From Notamacropus eugenii (taxonomy: Eukaryota > Chordata > Mammalia > Diprotodontia > Macropodidae): DNA of 64,000 nucleotides. The DNA is taken from contig NC_092875.1 of NCBI RefSeq assembly GCF_028372415.1, positions 352,242,225-352,306,224 on the forward strand, written 5' to 3'. A program made the translations under genes and the position numbers. The notes beneath the pieces are model-generated. The model had not been told where the DNA came from. It did not search any database and saw only the letters and a list, made by a program, of their open reading frames with translations. Shown piece after piece: positions 59,311-64,000 of this stretch (position 1 is the stretch's first letter; the number at the start of each line of letters is the position of its first letter).

Positions 59311-59412
59311 CATGATTGAGTCAATAAGGATTTATTGTGACTACTGTGTTCCAAGCATTGTACTAAACAAAGCACTGGTGATAAAAAGAAGGCCAAAAGA
59401 CAGTCCACGTTT

Positions 59413-59752
59413 CATTGTACAATGATCAATTTTGATAGATTTAGATCTTCTCAACAATGCAAGGATTTAAGACAATTTCAAAAGACTCATGATAGAAAAT
59501 GTTATCCACATCCAGAGAAAGAACTATGGAGTTTGAATGCAGAGCAAAGCACGCTATTTTCTCTTTTTTGTTTGTTTGTTGTTTCTTCTTTCTCATGGTT
59601 TCTGTCTTTGGTTTTAATTCTTCTCAACAACGTGACTAATGTGGAAATATGTTTAGTATGAATGTGTGTGTACATGCATATATGTATGTATACACATATA
59701 TGTGTATATATACATGCATACATGCATATACATACACACGAATATATACATA

Positions 59753-59843
<91 letters not shown>

Positions 59844-59967
59844 TGTATCAGATTGCACACCATCTTTGGGGGGAGGGAGGAGAAAGAGAAGAAAATTTAG
59901 AACTCAAAATCTTACAGAAGTGAATGTTGAAAACTAAAACTAACTAACTAAATTTATTATATATTTT
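59413..59967 (+). mobile_element. Retroposon inserted in L2, 17-bp target duplication
   Basis: Flanked by aaaagacagtccacgtt (59396-59412 region) and aaaagacaatccatgtt (59968-59984), 15 of 17 identical. The body contains gatttagatcttctcaacaa, gaaagaactatggagtttga, caacgtgactaatgtggaaa, a large CA/TA repeat, gaactcaaaatcttacagaa and gaatgttgaaaactaaaact, ending in a (taac)-like tail. I recognise this arrangement from marsupial DNA but cannot name the family. Confidence 0.7.
59670..59841. repeat. (TATG)n(CA)n(TA)n compound microsatellite
   Basis: Mixed tatg/taca units, then about 22 CA units, then about 23 TA units, inside the retroposon. Long Ile-Tyr, His-Thr and Cys-Val frames here are artefacts. 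Confidence 0.97.
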
Positions 59968-60299
59968 AAAAGACAATCCATGTTCTCAAGAAGCTTACAG
60001 TGTAGTGGAGGAAATAACATGAATATAACTATGTACAAATATGTATATGTGTGGATATATGGATATATACATATACACTCATTTATACAGATACATATAC
60101 ACATATATGTATGTATGTATATATGTAATAAGAGATAGTATAGGGAAGACACTAGTGTTAAGGGAGATCAGGAAAGACTTGTCCCAGATCAGATTTGAGC
60201 TGGAATTTGAAGGAAGTCAAGGAAATCAGGTAGAAGTGATGAAGGAGAGAACTCTAGAAATAGAGGACAGCTTATGAAAATGCCCAGTATTTAGAGATG

Positions 60300-60545
60300 G
60301 TGTCTCTTGTGTGAGTAACAATGTACGTATAGGCAGAAGACATCTCTTCTTTCTTCTGCATCACATCCTTGAAAATCTTTGAAGATGCCTCCTAACCTTT
60401 CTTTCTCAGGCCTCATTATTTCTAGTTTATTCAACTCTTCTTCAGTCAGAATTACCTCAATGTCCTTCACCAGAGGTGGCCTCCTTTGAATAACTATGGC
60501 TACTGCTACCTTCAGGTCTGCAGCTTTTCCAGCTTTCCAGTTTAA
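60300..60545 (-). mobile_element. CR1/L3 LINE 3' region fragment
   Basis: Reversed CR1/L3 3' sequence: cttgaaaatctttgaagatg, cctttctttctcaggcctca, caatgtccttcaccagaggt. The 87-codon - strand frame (60554-60291), which looks protein-like (LTEEELNKLE), is explained by this repeat. Confidence 0.6.
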
Positions 60546-61770
60546 CAATGTCAATGAAGTTTCTAATCTTAATCAAAATTAAGCTTATCACAACGTGCTT
60601 GATTTTCAAATATATTCTGGTCCAATATGCTTCAGATATCCAGTATAAATATCCCAGTCATGTTCATGTGTCCAGGGAGGGAGAGGCTGGAGAGGGGGAA
60701 TGATTTCACTTGGGAAATCGCAGCTCCTGTAAAATAAATTTCAAACTCATTCCTTATAGTCCATGAATAATTGGCCAGTAGGCAATGATGTAGCTGATCC
60801 CTCAAGGTAAAAAAGCATGCTTACTTATAATGAGATGAGTATACTGAAATAGAACCAGATTTGAATCTATGAAGGCTTGGTTTCCAATCTCTCCTCTGAC
60901 ACACAGTTATTATATGACCCTGGTCAGGTAACAGAGTTCCTTCTACTAAATAAATCAAAGATCTGGCCTATATTTCTATCTCTAATGAATGAGAATGCTT
61001 CTTAATAGGCCCTTCCTTTGGCAATTCTTACGATTTTCTTGGAACAGCTACATGGTATGGTGAAATTAATTAAGAGAAGAATACTCTAAAAGGCTCTGAG
61101 GAGGTGCTGTTTGTTAAGGAGGGAGGTTTGGTGATTTTAGTAACTTGTACTACAAATTGAAAGGAAATTCATTTGATGAGAATGGATGGTTACACACAAT
61201 TAGATGCAATTTAACATATAAGAAGAGTGCTTCTATTTGTAGAACCAATGCTTAAATTTATACATTTTGTAAGATAGATGTCTTTTTCCCCACACCTGGC
61301 AAATCACTTTATGCTTAACAAGGTCTCCTGAATAGCTTCCAGGATTGGAAAATGTCCAATAAGGCTAACATTCTGACTTTATATCCCCCTTGACCAACCA
61401 CATAAACTATAAAACTTCTTTCATGTGTAGAGATTGTACGACTGAAGCTGAGGGAATTTTGACAATTCCCTTTGCAGGTCATCTTTAGGCAATAAAACAA
61501 AAAGTGATGGCCTGTAATGTTTCCTGTTTTATTTATACAGAATAATAAGGCCAAAAGAGAAGCTAAAATATTTTATATAACAGCTCTATTCATAGTTCAT
61601 GTATATGAGTATACTTGAAGTATTTCCTTTACAATTATTTTTAGTTCTCTAATAACAGCCATTTATTTAAATATTTAACTACCAGTAGAATTCTTTCTAA
61701 AATGGATTGTATACAGTTGCACCATTTCTTGATGCAGACTCATTATTACATGCCACTGGGATTATACTAT
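60546..61770. other. Intron 3 stretch, mostly unassigned
   Basis: A decayed MIR-like piece may lie at 60840-60960 (atatgaccctggtcaggtaa). No exon recognised. Confidence 0.4.
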
Positions 61771-61774
61771 TCTC

Positions 61775-61895
61775 TAACTTCATCGTTCAATTCAATTTTA
61801 CCATCATTGATCAAGTGTCCTTTCTTGTTCTAGGTGTCAGGGATATGAAGGTAATAACTTGCATGGTCCCATCATCAATGAGCCTACATTCTAGT
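61775..61895 (-). mobile_element. L2 3' terminus
   Basis: gttctaggtgtcagggatat, gcatggtcccatcatcaatg and agcctacattctagtta in reversed L2 order. Confidence 0.6.
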
Positions 61896-62594
61896 TAGTC
61901 TGTCTAGATTTTATTTTGTTCCCTCCATTATCAACTGCCATGTCTCCTTGCTACCCCAAATCAATAAGCTGTAGTTAACTGAGGGTCAGAATACTATAAC
62001 CTTAAATTTGTTGATAATAGCATATCAAGTAAGACTAAACAGGGTCTGAGTCAAAATTTAGGGCCTCTCCAATAGAGAAAAAGCACGTGGTATTTATATT
62101 GGTAGAAACATTCTCATGTTTCTACACATTTCTTCTTCCCTTTTCCCTTGCCAGTTTCTATTTACCACACCCCATCTCTGCACTTGAGTTTGGCCAGTGT
62201 GCCCATGGAAATGACTTCCCTACTCTGGTTCTCATCTCTTCTTGCCAATATGGAATACTCATAGAGTAATTATGTGAGAATACGTGAAATTTTTGACCAG
62301 CGTGTTGGTGTACATCTGTTGTTTGCCAGCATAACTAAAACTCATAATACAAGGCTGAAAAAAATGCCTGATGAAAGATACTGGGAAACCTTTGGCCTTT
62401 TATTTTTTTAGATAACCTATGCTTTATAGCTATGTTGCACAAGAGTAGAGAAAGTCATACCATTGCATAAATGAGGTATTGCCAAATATCTAGAGGAGTG
62501 TGGGTTGGATGTGTAAATAAATGACTTCTAAGTTTATAATGTTATGTATCTTAATTGGAGAGTTAACTGGATGCTTAATTGTATGACAAGCTAA
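61896..62594. other. Intron 3 stretch, unassigned
   Basis: No exon or repeat recognised. Confidence 0.4.
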
Positions 62595-63105
62595 ATCATA
62601 GCCATAATCGCAGAAACTTTAAGAGTTGGAAGGAACAACAGAAACTATTCCAACATGTCTATAAGAGAAAAAAAAACACCCCTGCAAAAATCTTGAACCT
62701 GTTTTCCTTTAAGACATTCAATGAGGAAGAAACCACTACCTCTTGAAGAAGCCCCTTTGACTTTTGGCAAGTCTAATTGTTAGAAATTCCTAGCATCAAT
62801 CATAATTTACCCTCTCTAACTTTCATCTGCTGGTCCAAGCAGAATAAGTTAATTCTTTTTTTGCCCATATGATAGCCATGAAATCACTTGAAGATTATTA
62901 TTATGTCCCCTGGAAGCCTTCTCTTCTACTGTCTAAACATTCCCATTTCCCTCAACCTATTCTCATAGATGACAGTCTTCTGTCTCTACCATCATTCCCA
63001 TCACCCTTTACAGATAAGTTCCATCTTGTCAATGTCCTTCCTAACATGTGGGTCCCAGAAGTAAACACAGCACATCAGGTGTGAGCTGGGCATGGCCTGT
63101 TGCTG
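62595..63105 (-). mobile_element. CR1/L3 LINE 3' end, about 0.5 kb
   Basis: Reversed, in order: ctttaagagttggaaggaac, cactacctcttgaagaagcc, ctggtccaagcagaataagt, cccctggaagccttctcttc, ttgtcaatgtccttcctaac and atgtgggtcccagaagtaaa. This runs from the 3' terminus into the end of the RT frame. Confidence 0.88.
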
Positions 63106-63689
63106 CTCTGATGATTAAAGCATGAGATAGATGCTAAAAGTAGGGTAGAAAGAGCTGCTGTATTTTTATGGCAACAAGTGGATTTTGAGTTGGACTAAAA
63201 TCTGGGTGATGCTAAAGACTAGTTTAGAAAAAAGGCTAATGAAACTGTTCAATCTCAACTGTAAACTGAAAAAAAAATTTAGTCTCATGTTTTGAGTATG
63301 AGTAAAGCATTATTTACAATTATTTTGACATGGAGTAATGTTTTCAAAAAGAAGGCTAAAAGTCAATATTAAAAATGTTGCATTATGTATATTGTCCTCT
63401 TGGCTCCACTTCACTTCGCTTTGGTTTATACGACTAATCCCAGACTTGTACAGACAATACATGTAATGAAAGCAGTGTAAATGAAGAACACTAACATGAA
63501 GTTAAAGTCTATATAATTATAATGACCAATGTTGGCCCCATAGAAGAGGTCAGAAAGCCCCTCCCTCCTTTGTATAGAGAGGTGGGTCTCCAGGTAGGGA
63601 ATGTTGCATACACAAAATATTTTTACAGAACTTCATTTGTTTGCATTTCTGCATGTGCAGTATTTAGACCATATCAATTCATTTGACAT
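63106..63689. other. Unassigned, possible retroposon piece
   Basis: 63480-63630 (ctccctcctttgtatagaga, ggtagggaatgttgcataca) resembles a marsupial retroposon tail, weakly. No exon recognised. Confidence 0.35.
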
Positions 63690-63805
63690 CTCTGTTCTTG
63701 TCTGTAAAATAGGGATAATCCTTATACTTCTTAACCCTAAGAGATCCCATTTAAGAGAACCAAATGAAATGACAGATATGAATGCATTTTAAAACCGTGG
63801 AGAAT
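63690..63805 (+). mobile_element. MIR-type SINE fragment
   Basis: cttgtctgtaaaatagggat, agagaaccaaatgaaatgac and gaatgcattttaaaaccgtg in MIR order. Confidence 0.65.
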
Positions 63806-64000
63806 TATGTAACTATGAGCTTTGATTTTGCTTGCTAATTTACTGTTAATGATAAAACGCATGTTTGAATGTTTAAATCTTCACCATACATATGGAAAAT
63901 TCTGATTTACCCCTAAGGTAACTAAAGTGTGAAATACTGAGAAGTTGTGAAAATTATAAAAATTAATCTATTCAATCTCAGGAATTAGTTACCAAATCCA

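Larger units (their letters stand above)
59315..60290 (-). mobile_element. L2 LINE 3' part, split by a retroposon
   Basis: The first part (59315-59412) has ggatttattgtgactactgt, gttccaagcattgtactaaa and agcactggtgataaaaagaa. The second part (59968-60290) has gttctcaagaagcttacagt, ggagatcaggaaagacttgt and gagctggaatttgaaggaag. Joined at the target-site repeat they form one reversed L2 3' end. A TA/TG-rich tract lies at 60035-60125. Confidence 0.82.

Noticed and set aside
59502..59937. Several frames of Ile-Tyr, His-Thr and Cys-Val repeats
   Set aside because: Translations of the CA/TA microsatellite, not proteins.
60291..60554. Protein-like - strand frame with LTEEELNKLE
   Set aside because: The DNA aligns by eye with the 3' region of CR1/L3 LINEs, which explains the frame.

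Overview
The window looks like nuclear DNA from a marsupial (metatherian) mammal. It is AT-rich, CpG-poor and dominated by interspersed repeats. The repeats are L2 and CR1/L3 LINEs, MIR/THER-type SINEs, tRNA-derived SINEs with the marsupial MAR1-type body, L1 3' ends, and ORF1-only 'half-L1' (HAL1-like) elements. The species cannot be fixed from sequence alone. Repeat family names are from my own pattern recognition, not a database search.

The only host protein-coding gene I can support is the 5' end of ADAMTS16 on the + strand. Three coding exons are visible: 19055-19114 (start codon and signal peptide), 19273-19378, and 30590-30915 (N-terminal half of the propeptide). All three have AG/GT splice borders and consistent reading phase, and they give 164 residues. 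The match to ADAMTS16 is close: the block around HEIMHHQRR, the block FCFYQGSLRSH and the APACA motif are all shared. I could not find exon 4, so intron 3 seems to run from 30916 past the window end (over 33 kb). A GC-richer block with scattered CpGs and a long pyrimidine tract (about 18240-18800) is the probable promoter.

Layout. 1-4190: old LINE fragments and unassigned sequence. 4190-7600: a decayed non-LTR retrotransposon (endonuclease, reverse transcriptase, C-terminal Cys/His finger). 8945-11761: a HAL1-like element on the - strand with an intact 361-codon ORF1. 11762-18000: unassigned sequence, a 348-bp element with 16-bp terminal inverted repeats, SINEs and microsatellites. 18000-31000: ADAMTS16 promoter and exons 1-3, with repeats and a strong CTCF-like motif in intron 2. 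31000-64000: intron 3, with many L2, MIR and CR1 pieces, two more decayed HAL1-like elements (both on the - strand), a 5'-truncated L1 with target-site duplication, two hAT-type MITEs with 8-bp duplications, and a nest at 53590-56460 in which CR1 copies are broken by a MITE, two oppositely oriented LTR-like sequences and a SINE.

I see no CRISPR array, operon, phage, tRNA or rRNA gene, and no convincing new multi-gene system. The points most worth a second look are the intact ORF1-only LINE upstream of the promoter, the LTR pair in inverted orientation, the unnamed inverted-repeat element, the finger-tailed LINE, the CTCF-like motif and the upstream ORF before ADAMTS16.
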